64,000 nt of DNA from Methylomicrobium lacus LW14 (GTDB taxonomy: Bacteria > Pseudomonadota > Gammaproteobacteria > Methylococcales > Methylomonadaceae): assembly GCF_000527095.1 (NCBI RefSeq), contig NZ_AZUN01000001.1, positions 3,981,501-4,045,500 on the forward strand. The letters are read 5' to 3'. The notes beneath the pieces are model-generated. The model had not been told where the DNA came from and did not search any database. It saw nothing but the letters and a program-made list of their open reading frames with translations. The number at the start of each line of letters is the position of its first letter. Within the stretch, counting starts at the first letter, position 1. Position numbers and translations under genes: made by a program. Of this stretch, positions 1 to 8,319 are shown one piece after another.

Positions 1-1
1 C

Positions 2-33
2 AAGGGGTTAGATGAAAGTCTAAGCCCTTTTTA
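2..33 (+). terminator. Rho-independent terminator of a gene to the left of the window
   Basis: Eleven-base arms (AAGGGGTTAGA and TCTAAGCCCTT, one G-G mismatch) enclose a 6-base loop, and the right arm runs into five T residues. The shape fits a plus-strand terminator for a gene that ends before position 1. That gene is not visible, so the assignment rests on the stem and T-run alone. Confidence 0.5.
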
Positions 34-79
34 TGGCCTGATGGTTTTGTTCCGCCGAAATTTGCGAGATCTGTCATCT

Positions 80-130
80 CGTTCCCGCGCGCCGCGTGGG
101 AATGCAGGGTGGACGCGCCAGCGTCGCGAT
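80..130 (+). repeat. REP-like palindromic element, copy 1
   Basis: Two small hairpins lie in a row: TTCCCGCGC/GCGTGGGAA, then GACGC-gcca-GCGTC. The same bipartite element occurs in inverted orientation at 529-576. The two copies bracket a transposase remnant, the usual layout of REP sequences with their RAYT gene. Confidence 0.65.
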
Positions 131-156
131 TCAGCCATACCATTCCGTATCGATTT

Positions 157-527
157 TCAACACCCCGTTTTCCCAGTGTAACTACGCGCGCTGCAATTAC
201 GCCAGTACACAGGATCGTCGAAATAGCCTCGTTTAACGGGATTCTGGTGGATGTATTCGATTTTTTGCGGCATCATTGCAGGGTTTGCATTTTCTCGGGT
301 TGCGAGCCTTCTTCCCAGTCCTGATAACAGCAGTCTGTTTTATGCGCCTTTTTATAAAAAGCGAATCGTTTCAGGATACGCTCAGCCCTTTGTTCTTGCC
401 GCACTTCGAGCAAGCGTTTTGCGCTCCATGATTTGAAGCTGCTGATTTCGGCTGGTAAATCCGGCGATTGGGCGATCAAATGCAGGTGGTTTTCAAGTGC
501 AGTCCATATCGCGGCGACATCGCGGAT
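157..527 (-). pseudogene. REP-associated tyrosine transposase (RAYT, Y1/IS200-like), decayed
   Basis: The reading frame entering from 527 keeps the Y1 transposase signature ENHLHLIAQ (HUH motif HLH), then SSFKSWSAKRL, FYKKAHKTD and DWEEGS, all characteristic of RAYT proteins. It stops at 273. The expected C-terminal block (KIEYIHQNPVKRGY, then a W-R-SARSY-like tail) continues in another frame from about 285 to the stop at 157, so a frameshift splits the gene. The N-terminal third is missing: upstream the frame simply runs through the second REP copy. Known role of the family: mobilising REP palindromes through single-stranded DNA. This copy should be inactive. Confidence 0.75.
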
Positions 528-528
528 C

Positions 529-576
529 GGGACGCTGGCGCGTCCGACCTCGGTTACCACGCGGCGCGTGGGAACC
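529..576 (-). repeat. REP-like palindromic element, copy 2 (inverted)
   Basis: GACGC-tggc-GCGTC followed by GTTACCACGC-ggc-GCGTGGGAAC is the reverse complement of copy 1 at 80-130 with a few substitutions. It truncates the N-terminal coding part of the RAYT remnant. Confidence 0.65.
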
Positions 577-659
577 ATAAAACCGTCTTGAACAACGCGC
601 GCTTGCGGCGATGGGGCCTGTGGGTGCCATCAGATTTTGCGACAACTTGAGTCGCTAGG

Positions 660-740
660 TTCAGCCGCCGGATGCGGAAAACCGCATGTCCGGTGGTGTG
701 GGAGGGGTAACGGGCGCAATCCCGTTACCTCCACCCGATC
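660..740 (+). ncRNA. Possible 3' end (domains V-VI) of a group II intron, orphaned
   Basis: From 662 an AGC is followed by a stem-loop (CCGCCGGATGCGG, AAAA loop, CCGCATGTCCGGTGG) with a two-base bulge in the 3' strand, resembling intron domain V. It is followed by a second stem (GGGGTAACGGG with CCCGTTACCTCC) in the place of domain VI. Bacterial introns carry this tail directly after the reverse-transcriptase ORF, but no such ORF remains upstream. The call is made by eye and could be another structured repeat. Confidence 0.4.
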
Positions 741-744
741 GGTC

Positions 745-2058
745 CTAAATCTTCAAAACATCCATTTCGATCGCTCTTTTTACCTCGTCATTAGTAATTT
801 GCCCCCCCGTTTCTTTACCAATGATAAGCCTTATCTTGCTAATGACTTCATCGTTCAAAATAGCTGCAATTAGGGTTTCTGCTTTAAGGCAAACCCGCTT
901 GAGCCAAACTTTTTCAATCAGCCCCTTTCTCACAACTCCGAATTTGGAAATCAATAACAAGTTGTAGGTATTTTCATCGTCCAGTCCTTTATTTAAATCA
1001 ATAGTGAACACCCAATGCGGATCAACCTTATCAACGGTAGACACCTTGTAAAACTGCCACTCAGTCAGATTGGTCAATATGGCCCACTGTATGCCCGAGT
1101 AGGCCGCGTAAGAGGTAGCCTGAAAAATTTGTTTTTGACGCAAAGGTGTTCCCGCTCTTTTGGCTTCTATGACGATGGTGTCACGCCCATCCGGAGCCAA
1201 CACATAATCGGCGGCACGACCTTGAATTTTCTGCTCGGTTTTAATTTCATCGATAGAGTAGCCCAATACATCCTGAAAAATCCGGTCAAGGACTAAACGT
1301 GTGCTGCTTTCGTTAATACCGTTGGTTGACGACGAGATAATCTGCGGTAACAACTGCTTCATTTTGCCTTGAATGAGTGTCATTTGCTCAGCGATGACTT
1401 CTTGGGGGGATCTGCGTTTTTTCTTAGTAATTACCAATTCATTGGTATCTTCTGGAGTCTCTTCTGAATTGGGAGCGACGTTGTCAAGCACCACGCCAAA
1501 ATTTTCGGCCAATGCCCCTAGGCCATTAATGAACCCTTGACCGATTGCCTTGAACTTCCATTCTTGGTTATGCCGGTAAAGCTCGCCGCATAAAATGGCT
1601 GTTTCCTTGCTCAGTTCTTGTTCGCATCGAAATGCAGCGATTTCTGTTAGCGTTTCCTGTTCCACTAGATTCAGGCTTAACCAGTCCAGCATACTGAAAC
1701 TTTGCTGTTTTTCTTCTGCATTATGAATGGTGAGGCAGAAAACGACATGGCTTATTTCAGCGGGTATTCTTGCCAGATCAACACCGAATCCAGTTTTGCC
1801 CTTACTAAACTGAACTTGTTCAACGTCTTCAAGCAACCAAACAGATTGGACAGAGTCTTGCCTCTGATTGTAAAAGATAAAATCAGTGTTATTGCGGACG
1901 CGGTTTTGCTCACTAAGCAAAAAACAGCTACCGTCTATGTCGAAAGCTTCGTTGGACTGTGGTTTAGTTGGCCAGTCTAACCCGACAAAAAAGTGGGTGG
2001 GGTTGGGTACTAGTTTTGTTAAAGAAAAATTGGCCCCTCTTTCAAGCTTTAAGCTCAT
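745..2058 (-). CDS. TerD-like domain fused to a PD-(D/E)xK (HsdR-N type) nuclease domain
   Basis: The protein has 437 residues. Residues 1-195 look like the TerD/TerZ stress family (FFVGLDW at 23-29, FDIDGSCFLL at 39-48, DFIFYNQ near 59-65, ELYRHNQEWKF at 159-169). A charged linker (TKKKRRS) leads to residues 218-437, which resemble the N-terminal nuclease domain of type I restriction R subunits. A catalytic-type core is visible as D284 followed by E298-A-K300. No helicase motor and no HsdM/HsdS genes are nearby, so this is not an ordinary type I system. TerD proteins are linked to tellurite and phage-stress responses. A defence role is plausible but inferred. Confidence 0.7.
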   Translation of the reverse strand: MSLKLERGANFSLTKLVPNPTHFFVGLDWPTKPQSNEAFDIDGSCFLLSEQNRVRNNTDFIFYNQRQDSVQSVWLLEDVEQVQFSKGKTGFGVDLARIPAEISHVVFCLTIHNAEEKQQSFSMLDWLSLNLVEQETLTEIAAFRCEQELSKETAILCGELYRHNQEWKFKAIGQGFINGLGALAENFGVVLDNVAPNSEETPEDTNELVITKKKRRSPQEVIAEQMTLIQGKMKQLLPQIISSSTNGINESSTRLVLDRIFQDVLGYSIDEIKTEQKIQGRAADYVLAPDGRDTIVIEAKRAGTPLRQKQIFQATSYAAYSGIQWAILTNLTEWQFYKVSTVDKVDPHWVFTIDLNKGLDDENTYNLLLISKFGVVRKGLIEKVWLKRVCLKAETLIAAILNDEVISKIRLIIGKETGGQITNDEVKRAIEMDVLKI

Positions 2059-2143
2059 GCTTTTTCCTTCCTAAGTAAGAATAGCGACGATTAAAGCAAT
2101 AAGTATAACCTCTCGGTTATCAAATATATCTTAAGGCTGCGCG

Positions 2144-2422
2144 CTACAACTCGTCGAATAAATCAAAGTTCGGCGACGGCTCGCGGATCTCCACGCGCTT
2201 GCGGATGCCGCGCTCGGTGTAGCCGTAACGCAGCGCCAATTCGCCGTTGCTTGCACCCTGGGCGTATTCGCGCGCGACCTGTTGCTCGAACACGGCCCGG
2301 ATCGCCTGGGCGCAACGGTCGAGTTCGATGCGTTCGCCGCTGTGGTAGCGGCACAGCTTGATGAAGGCGTCGAGGCCGATGTGCTCGACCAGCCAGTGGC
2401 CCGGCGCGGCATGCTCTGGCAC
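2144..2422 (-). CDS. Small Mor-like helix-turn-helix protein, possibly 5'-truncated
   Basis: 92 residues from a GTG start; the frame is open a further 15 codons upstream with no ATG. The middle (IGLDAFIKLCRYHSGERI) and C-terminal helix-turn-helix (REYAQGASNGELALRYGYTERGIRKRV) resemble the Mor/phage C activator group, in which a helical N-terminus is followed by a resolvase-like HTH. It sits alone between the TerD fusion and the globin gene. The lack of a good start and the neighbouring mobile-element debris suggest a remnant or a small domesticated regulator. Confidence 0.45.
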   Translation of the reverse strand: MPEHAAPGHWLVEHIGLDAFIKLCRYHSGERIELDRCAQAIRAVFEQQVAREYAQGASNGELALRYGYTERGIRKRVEIREPSPNFDLFDEL

Positions 2423-2473
2423 GCACAGGCGCCTGCCGCCGCGCAGTATGTACTGTAGATACTGTTATCCAAA

Positions 2474-3355
2474 TCAAGCCTCGTAATTTAACGGCTTCTC
2501 GGCCGTCACCGGCACCTGCCCGACGCATTTCAACACGCATTCGTCGACCGATTTTTTGACGATGGCCGAGCGGTAGCTTTGGTCGACCTTCAGCCAGCGG
2601 TCCGCGACCGAGGCGGACAAGCCTTCGTCGAGGATCGCCTGGCGCAGGATTTGTTCGCGCAGATCGGCCATTTCGTCGGTGATGAACATGTGCATGTGCA
2701 CGAAGGCCGGGGTGTCGCCGGTGTAGGTGTTCGGGCCGTTGAAGGCCGCGACCATGAACTGGGTTTGCTTGGTGATCAACACCTCTTCCGACTTGCCGAA
2801 AAAGAATTGTCCGAGCCAGGGATGGTTGAACATCACTTCGTAGAAACGCTCGTGCACCCGGTAAACGCCTGCCTCGCCGCCGATTTCATCCAGCAGATTC
2901 GGGTCGTAGGTGCTTTCGTCATACAGCGGGCGCGCTTCGGCGCGGCGATCGCATGTACTCATCGCCTGTTTCATCACGCGGGCGACGTCGTCGAAAACGC
3001 CGTTCCAGGCGGCTTGCAATTCGGGCGTGAAGCGCTCGCCGAGATGCTCTGCGAGCGCTTTTAGCAGCGCCTGTTTCAGCGTATCGAAATGCTCGATTTG
3101 CGCGCCGTATTTCACCAGATGGCGCTCGCCCAGTTTGACGACCGATTCGGCGATGTTTTCGAGATATTTGACGTTCTGCAGCGCGGCCAGCATGTTGAAA
3201 AACTTCCGGTTCAGAAACACGGTGTTGCCCGGCAGGACTTTTTTCAGATTGATGTCGAGATGGAACAGTTCGCGGTAGAACAGGCGCGAAAGTTCTTCCC
3301 GGCTGTCCGCGATGTCGTCGATGCAGTTTTTGACTAACAATCTTTGGGTTTTCAT
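2474..3355 (-). CDS. Two-domain globin (classical globin-like plus truncated-globin-like)
   Basis: 293 residues. Residues 1-132 match a bacterial haemoglobin/flavohaemoglobin-type globin: LFYRELF helix, and KLGERHLVKYG with H79 as likely proximal haem ligand. Residues 150-268 start with LLDEIGGEAGVYRVHERFYE and contain FVHMHMFI, typical of truncated haemoglobins, with H220 or H222 as likely ligand. There is no reductase domain. Such proteins bind O2 or NO, and the function here (NO detoxification, O2 sensing or storage) is not shown. It is convergent with nothing and lies 46 bp upstream, in transcription order, of the HTH gene. Confidence 0.8.
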   Translation of the reverse strand: MKTQRLLVKNCIDDIADSREELSRLFYRELFHLDINLKKVLPGNTVFLNRKFFNMLAALQNVKYLENIAESVVKLGERHLVKYGAQIEHFDTLKQALLKALAEHLGERFTPELQAAWNGVFDDVARVMKQAMSTCDRRAEARPLYDESTYDPNLLDEIGGEAGVYRVHERFYEVMFNHPWLGQFFFGKSEEVLITKQTQFMVAAFNGPNTYTGDTPAFVHMHMFITDEMADLREQILRQAILDEGLSASVADRWLKVDQSYRSAIVKKSVDECVLKCVGQVPVTAEKPLNYEA

Positions 3356-3400
3356 GGCTCAATCGTATTCATTTAATAAGGGGAGGGGATGCCGGGCGAT

Positions 3401-4282
3401 TCAGCCGAGCATTTGCTGAACCATCTCGATTTCATCCTTGGCGATGTCCAGGATCGTGATACTGCCGTCCGCGTCGAAGGCGCCGGAGATCTTGTGATAG
3501 GCTGGCAGGGTGCCGATCTTCGGCAGCGTTTTAAAGCCGACCTTGCCGATCAGGCTGTGTAATTGCGCCAGCATCACGATGTCCGCGTAATCGGCCGGTG
3601 CGCCGGTATTGCGCTGCCAGTCTTCCGAGTGGGTCACGACATCGTCGAAGTCGGCCGGAAAACTCCATTGCCGGATGAGATTCAGGCCGACCGGTCCGTG
3701 CAGTCTGTCGATCGTTTCGTTCAGATGATCGGCGTTCAAGGCCAGTTCGATGTGCTGATCGGCAAAGGTCAGTATCGGGACTTTGCCGATGTCGTGGATC
3801 AGCCCTGCCAGCATCGCGCGGTCGGGGTCGAAACCTTTCGCCTGATGCGCGAGCACCGCGCTGATCGAGGCGACAAAGCTGCTGTGTGTCCACAGTTCGA
3901 TCATTTTATGACGGATGAACGGCGACCTGGCGGTAAAGACTGTTTTCAGCGAAAACGCGGTGATGATGTCTTGCGCGGCCTTCAGTCCGAGCCGGGTGAT
4001 CGCTTCCGGGCAGCTTTCGATCGTTTTGCGGCCGCAGTACAGGGCGCTGTTCGAAATCTTGATCAGGCGCGCGGTCAGCGAAGGGTCGAGCTGCACGATG
4101 CGGGCGATTCGGGTGCTGTTGGCTTTTTCATCATTGATCGCGCGGCGGATTTTGAAGGCGACCTCGGGGATCGTCGGCAGGATCAGCTCGTTGTTTTCGA
4201 GATGCCGGCGGCACGCCTCAAGTAGCCTGTTTTCGGCTGGCATGGCGTCGGAGGCTGGGGTGATCGGTTCGGCAACTGGCAT
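3401..4282 (-). CDS. HDOD-domain signalling protein
   Basis: 293 residues forming a single HDOD domain after a short N-terminus. Visible hallmarks are LPTIPEVAFKIRRAI, VQLDPSLTARLIKISNSA, AITRLGLKAAQDII and GLIHDIGKVPIL. HDOD proteins are non-catalytic or uncertain relatives of HD phosphohydrolases, and many act in signalling with c-di-GMP or chemotaxis outputs. No receiver or EAL domain is fused. It is divergent from prmB, with 89 bp between the two starts. Confidence 0.85.
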   Translation of the reverse strand: MPVAEPITPASDAMPAENRLLEACRRHLENNELILPTIPEVAFKIRRAINDEKANSTRIARIVQLDPSLTARLIKISNSALYCGRKTIESCPEAITRLGLKAAQDIITAFSLKTVFTARSPFIRHKMIELWTHSSFVASISAVLAHQAKGFDPDRAMLAGLIHDIGKVPILTFADQHIELALNADHLNETIDRLHGPVGLNLIRQWSFPADFDDVVTHSEDWQRNTGAPADYADIVMLAQLHSLIGKVGFKTLPKIGTLPAYHKISGAFDADGSITILDIAKDEIEMVQQMLG

Positions 4283-4371
4283 GGAATGGCTTTAAAATTC
4301 GGACAATGAGGCAAGTTTAGTTTAAAATTCGCCTCTTTGTGCAAAGGCCGAACGGCCAAGATTTTCTTATC

Positions 4372-5304
4372 ATGCAGGATACATCGACCGAGGTCATCGC
4401 GACCTTAACCACGATACGGGACTATATCCGTTGGGCGGCCAGCCGCTTTAGCGATGCCCAGGTTTATTTCGGCCATGGCTCGCTGACCGCGATCGACGAG
4501 GCGGCCGGATTGATATTGCACACGCTGCATATGCCTTACAACGTGTCGCCGTTTTATCTGGAAGCGGTGCTGACGCATCCGGAACGCCAGGCCTTGATCG
4601 ACATCGTCGAGCGCCGGGTCAACGAAAGAAAGCCGGCCGCGTATCTGACCCATGAAGCGATTTTCGCGGGCCTGTCGTTTTATGTCGATGAGCGGGTCCT
4701 GGTGCCGAGATCGCCGATCGCGGAACTGATCGAACAGCGTTTTGCGCCCTGGGTCGACGAGGATAGCGTCGATGCTATCCTGGATTTGTGCACCGGCAGC
4801 GGCTGTATCGCGATCGCCTGCGGCTATGCATTTCCGACCGCTTCAGTCGATGCGGTCGATTTGTCGCCCGATGCGTTGGCGGTGGCCGAAATCAATGTCA
4901 GGAAGCATCAGTCCGAGGATTCGGTGACGCTGTATCAGTCCGACTTGTTTGATGCGCTGCCGAATAAGCGTTATGACATCATCGTCAGCAATCCGCCTTA
5001 TGTCGCGGTCGCCGAATGGGAAAGCCTGCCGCCCGAATACCACGCCGAACCCGAGATGGGCTTCACCGGCGGCAAGACCGGGCTCGACATCGTGCTGCGC
5101 ATCCTGGCCGAAGCGAAAGACCATCTGACCGAACAGGGCATCCTGGTCGTCGAAGTCGGCAGCAGCGCGCAAACGCTGCAGGACGCGTTTCCGGACATTC
5201 CTTTTTATTGGCTCGATTTCGAGCGCGGCGGCGACGGCGTGTTCTTGCTGACCGGCGAGCAACTCGCGCTCTATCACGACTCATTCATCGCGGCTTTGGA
5301 TTAA
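4372..5304 (+). CDS. prmB: Ribosomal protein uL3 N5-glutamine methyltransferase PrmB
   Basis: A SAM-dependent methyltransferase that modifies a glutamine of ribosomal protein L3. The N-terminal recognition part (YIRWAASRFSDAQVYFGHG, RRVNERKPAAYLTHEA, VLVPRSPI) matches PrmB specifically. The catalytic part has DLCTGSGCIAIA (SAM site) and the NPPYV motif of N-glutamine methyltransferases. An in-frame GTG lies at 4339, but the ATG at 4372 gives the N-terminus usual for PrmB. aroC follows 1 bp after the stop, so the two are probably cotranscribed. Confidence 0.93.
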   Translation: MQDTSTEVIATLTTIRDYIRWAASRFSDAQVYFGHGSLTAIDEAAGLILHTLHMPYNVSPFYLEAVLTHPERQALIDIVERRVNERKPAAYLTHEAIFAGLSFYVDERVLVPRSPIAELIEQRFAPWVDEDSVDAILDLCTGSGCIAIACGYAFPTASVDAVDLSPDALAVAEINVRKHQSEDSVTLYQSDLFDALPNKRYDIIVSNPPYVAVAEWESLPPEYHAEPEMGFTGGKTGLDIVLRILAEAKDHLTEQGILVVEVGSSAQTLQDAFPDIPFYWLDFERGGDGVFLLTGEQLALYHDSFIAALD

Positions 5305-5305
5305 T

Positions 5306-6394
5306 ATGTCTGGCAATACCTTCGGAAAACTGTTCACCGTCACCACCTTCGGCGAAAGCCACGGGCCCGCGCTCGGCTGCATCGTCGACGGCTGCCCGCC
5401 GGGGCTCGAACTCTCTGAGGCTGACATCCAGCTCGATCTCGACCGCCGGAAACCCGGCACCTCCCGGCATACCACGCAGCGGCGCGAGGCGGACGAAGTC
5501 AAGATCCTGTCCGGCGTGTTCGAAGGCAAAACGACCGGCACGCCGATCGGGCTGTTGATCGAAAACACCGATCAGCGCTCGAAGGATTACTCAAAAATCG
5601 CCGAGTCGTTCCGGCCCGGCCATGCCGATTATACCTATCAGCAAAAATACGGTTTTCGCGATTACCGCGGCGGCGGCCGTTCCTCCGCGCGCGAAACCGC
5701 GATGCGGGTCGCGGCGGCCTCGATCGCGAAAAAATACCTGAAGGAAAAGGCCGGCATCGAGATTCGGGGCTTCTTGGCGCAGTTGGGTCCGATCAAGATC
5801 GACAAGCTGGACTGGTCGGTCGTGAACACGAATCCGTTCTTTTGCCCGGATCAAGCGCGCGTACCCGAGCTCGAAGCCTACATGGACGCCTTGCGCAAGG
5901 AAGGCGAGTCGATCGGCGCGCGCATCAATGTGGTCGCGACGAACGTGCCGCCGGGCCTCGGCGAGCCGATCTTCGACCGGCTCGATGCGGATCTTGCGCA
6001 TGCGTTGATGAGCATCAATGCGGTCAAGGGCGTCGAAATCGGCGACGGTTTCGCCTGCATCGACAGCAAGGGTACCCGGTTCCGCGACGAGATCACCCCG
6101 GACGGCTTTCTGAGCAATCATGCCGGCGGCATTCTGGGCGGCATTTCGAGCGGCCAGGACGTGATCGCGAGCATTGCGCTGAAGCCGACTTCGAGCCTGC
6201 GCCTGCCCGGTCGATCAATTAATGTGCGCGGCGAGCCGATCGAAGTGGTCACCGAAGGCCGCCACGATCCTTGCGTCGGCATCCGCGCGACGCCGATCGC
6301 GGAGGCGATGGTCGCGATCGTGATCATGGATCATTATCTCCGGCATCGGGCGCAGAATAGCGATGTGCGCTCCGGCTTGCCGATTTTACGATAG
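5306..6394 (+). CDS. aroC: Chorismate synthase
   Basis: 362 residues, the family's usual length. It catalyses the last shikimate step, 5-enolpyruvylshikimate-3-phosphate to chorismate, using reduced FMN. The signatures GESHG near the N-terminus, FRPGHADYTY, YRGGGRSSARET and GGILGGISSG are all present. The gene follows prmB almost without a gap, an arrangement common in gammaproteobacteria. Confidence 0.97.
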   Translation: MSGNTFGKLFTVTTFGESHGPALGCIVDGCPPGLELSEADIQLDLDRRKPGTSRHTTQRREADEVKILSGVFEGKTTGTPIGLLIENTDQRSKDYSKIAESFRPGHADYTYQQKYGFRDYRGGGRSSARETAMRVAAASIAKKYLKEKAGIEIRGFLAQLGPIKIDKLDWSVVNTNPFFCPDQARVPELEAYMDALRKEGESIGARINVVATNVPPGLGEPIFDRLDADLAHALMSINAVKGVEIGDGFACIDSKGTRFRDEITPDGFLSNHAGGILGGISSGQDVIASIALKPTSSLRLPGRSINVRGEPIEVVTEGRHDPCVGIRATPIAEAMVAIVIMDHYLRHRAQNSDVRSGLPILR

Positions 6395-6481
6395 GTTCCA
6401 AAGGCGCAAGGCAAAGCAATCTTTGTCCCTGCGTCTGCAGCAAGTCCCGGCCGTGACTCCCTTTTTGCCTAGACCGCTTTG

Positions 6482-7642
6482 ATGTCCATTCCCTATTGGC
6501 GCCTGTCGGGTTTCTATCTGTTTTATTTCGGTACGCTCGGCGGCTTTTTGCCCTATTGGAACCTGTACCTGAAACAGCTCGGTCTCGATGCGGTGCAGAT
6601 CGGCAATCTGTCCGCGGTGCTGGTCGGGACCCGGATCATCGCGCCGAATTTTTGGGGCTGGATCGCGGATCGGACCGGCAGGAGTCTGCGCCTGATCCGG
6701 GTGACGCTGTTTTTCTCGGCGCTGGCTTTTTCGGGCTTTCTGGCCGTGCGGGGTTATGTCGAGCTGGCGGCCTGCACCTTCGGTTTTGGCGTCTTCTGGA
6801 ACGCCTCGTTGCCGCTTTTCGAGGCGGTCACCCTGGCGCATCTCGGCGACGATTCGCACCGTTACAGCCGGATACGGTTGTGGGGCTCGATCGGCTTCAT
6901 CGTGACGGTGCTGGGTCTCGGTTGGTGGTTTGACCGCCAGCCGATCGCGCAGCTGCCGCTGTTCCTGGTCACGCTGCTGCTGTTGAACTGGATCGTGACG
7001 CTGATGCTGCGAGGAACCGCTCCCCGCCAGTCGCACGCGGAGTCGTCCGGCGTGCTGTCGGTATTGAAGAAGACCGAGGTGCTGGCCTTCCTGGTCGTGT
7101 CGATGCTGTTGCAGGCCGCGCATGGGCCCTATTATGTTTTTTATTCGATCTATCTCCAGCAACTGGATTATTCGGCCGCGACGACCGGCAGCCTCTGGGC
7201 GCTGGGCGTGTTCGCGGAGATCATCCTGTTCATTTTCATGCGGCCCTTGCTTGGCCGTTTCAGCCTGCGCGGCATTCTGCTCTGGAGTCTGCTGTTGGCG
7301 ACCGCGCGCTGGCTGCTGATCGGCTGGTACGCCGACAATCCGGCCTTGCTGGTGTCGGCGCAGCTGCTGCATGCGGCGAGTTTCGGTTCCGCGCATATTG
7401 CGGCGATCCATTTGGTGCAGCAGTATTTCGGCGAGCAGCATCTGAGCAAGGGGCAGGCGCTGTACAGCAGTTTCAGTTTCGGCGTCGGCGGCATGCTCGG
7501 CAGTCTGTACAGCGGCTATTACTGGGATAAGATCGGCGCCGGCATGATTTTTACGATTGCGGCGCTGTTATGTTTTTTGGCTTTTGTGATCGCCTTTGCA
7601 GGGATGCGCGGAAGCATGGCGAAATCGTCGCGGCAAGGCTAA
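6482..7642 (+). CDS. MFS transporter (LacY/HcaT-like, MFS_1-like)
   Basis: 386 residues with about 12 hydrophobic segments in two halves. It opens MSIPYWRLSGFYLFYFGTLG, close to the start of HcaT/NupG-like permeases. An MFS loop-2/3 signature follows in the first half (NFWGWIADRTGRS). The substrate cannot be told from sequence. A TTG lies one codon upstream but the ATG at 6482 is preferred. A 60-bp gap follows before exbB. Confidence 0.8.
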   Translation: MSIPYWRLSGFYLFYFGTLGGFLPYWNLYLKQLGLDAVQIGNLSAVLVGTRIIAPNFWGWIADRTGRSLRLIRVTLFFSALAFSGFLAVRGYVELAACTFGFGVFWNASLPLFEAVTLAHLGDDSHRYSRIRLWGSIGFIVTVLGLGWWFDRQPIAQLPLFLVTLLLLNWIVTLMLRGTAPRQSHAESSGVLSVLKKTEVLAFLVVSMLLQAAHGPYYVFYSIYLQQLDYSAATTGSLWALGVFAEIILFIFMRPLLGRFSLRGILLWSLLLATARWLLIGWYADNPALLVSAQLLHAASFGSAHIAAIHLVQQYFGEQHLSKGQALYSSFSFGVGGMLGSLYSGYYWDKIGAGMIFTIAALLCFLAFVIAFAGMRGSMAKSSRQG

Positions 7643-7701
7643 AATACAAGGTTTAGGCGAGTTCGTGACTTCGCAAACTTTTTTGAATAACAAGGTGTAA
7701 T

Positions 7702-8319
7702 GTGTTTGAAATAATTAAAAGCGGCGGCTGGATGATGTGGCCCTTGATGATCTGTTCGATCGGCATGATGGGCATTGTTGCGGAACGGTTCTGGACCCTC
7801 CAGCGCAAAAAAATCATGCCGCAGGATCTGGTTTTGCAAGTCTGGAAGCTGCATCGTGAAAACCGGATCGACGAAATGACGCTGCGCCGGCTCAAAACCA
7901 GTTCGCCCTTGGGACACATCATCGCGGCCGGCATCGCGAACAGCGATCACGGACGCGAGCTGATGAAAGAATCGATCGAAGACGTCGGGCGTCAGGTGAC
8001 GCACGATCTCGAGCGTTTTCTGGATGCGCTCGGCACCATTGCCGAAGTCTCTCCCTTGCTGGGTTTGCTGGGCACCGTGTTCGGCATGATCGAGATTTTT
8101 TCCGAACTGCTGCATCATGGCGCCGGCGATCCGACGGTGCTGGCAGGCGGCATTTCGGTCGCGCTGATCACGACCGCGACCGGTCTGTCCGTCGCGATTC
8201 CTAGCCTGATCTTTCATCGCTATTTCCTACGCCGAGTCGATGAATTTGTGATCAACATGGAAATGGAAGCGTTGCGTCTGATCGAGATGATGCACGGCGA
8301 GCGCGAGGCCGTTCTATGA
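7702..8319 (+). CDS. exbB: ExbB/TolQ/MotA-type proton channel subunit
   Basis: 205 residues with three membrane segments: an N-terminal one (WMMWPLMICSIGMMGIVAERF) and two in the C-terminal half around SPLLGLLGTVFGMIEIF and GISVALITTATGLSVAIPS, which form the conserved ExbB core. It couples the proton gradient to a TonB-like partner together with ExbD. The start is GTG at 7702 behind AAGGTGT. It overlaps exbD by 4 bp (ATGA). Placement just before lpxK follows a known gammaproteobacterial gene order. Confidence 0.9.
   Translation: MFEIIKSGGWMMWPLMICSIGMMGIVAERFWTLQRKKIMPQDLVLQVWKLHRENRIDEMTLRRLKTSSPLGHIIAAGIANSDHGRELMKESIEDVGRQVTHDLERFLDALGTIAEVSPLLGLLGTVFGMIEIFSELLHHGAGDPTVLAGGISVALITTATGLSVAIPSLIFHRYFLRRVDEFVINMEMEALRLIEMMHGEREAVL

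Noticed and set aside
1015..1980. Several plus-strand frames opposite the TerD-nuclease gene
   Set aside because: All are antisense to a gene with clear domain matches; none shows its own features.
6386..7441. Open minus-strand frame of about 350 codons
   Set aside because: Antisense to the MFS transporter; low-complexity Q/R composition shows it is a shadow of a GC-rich gene.
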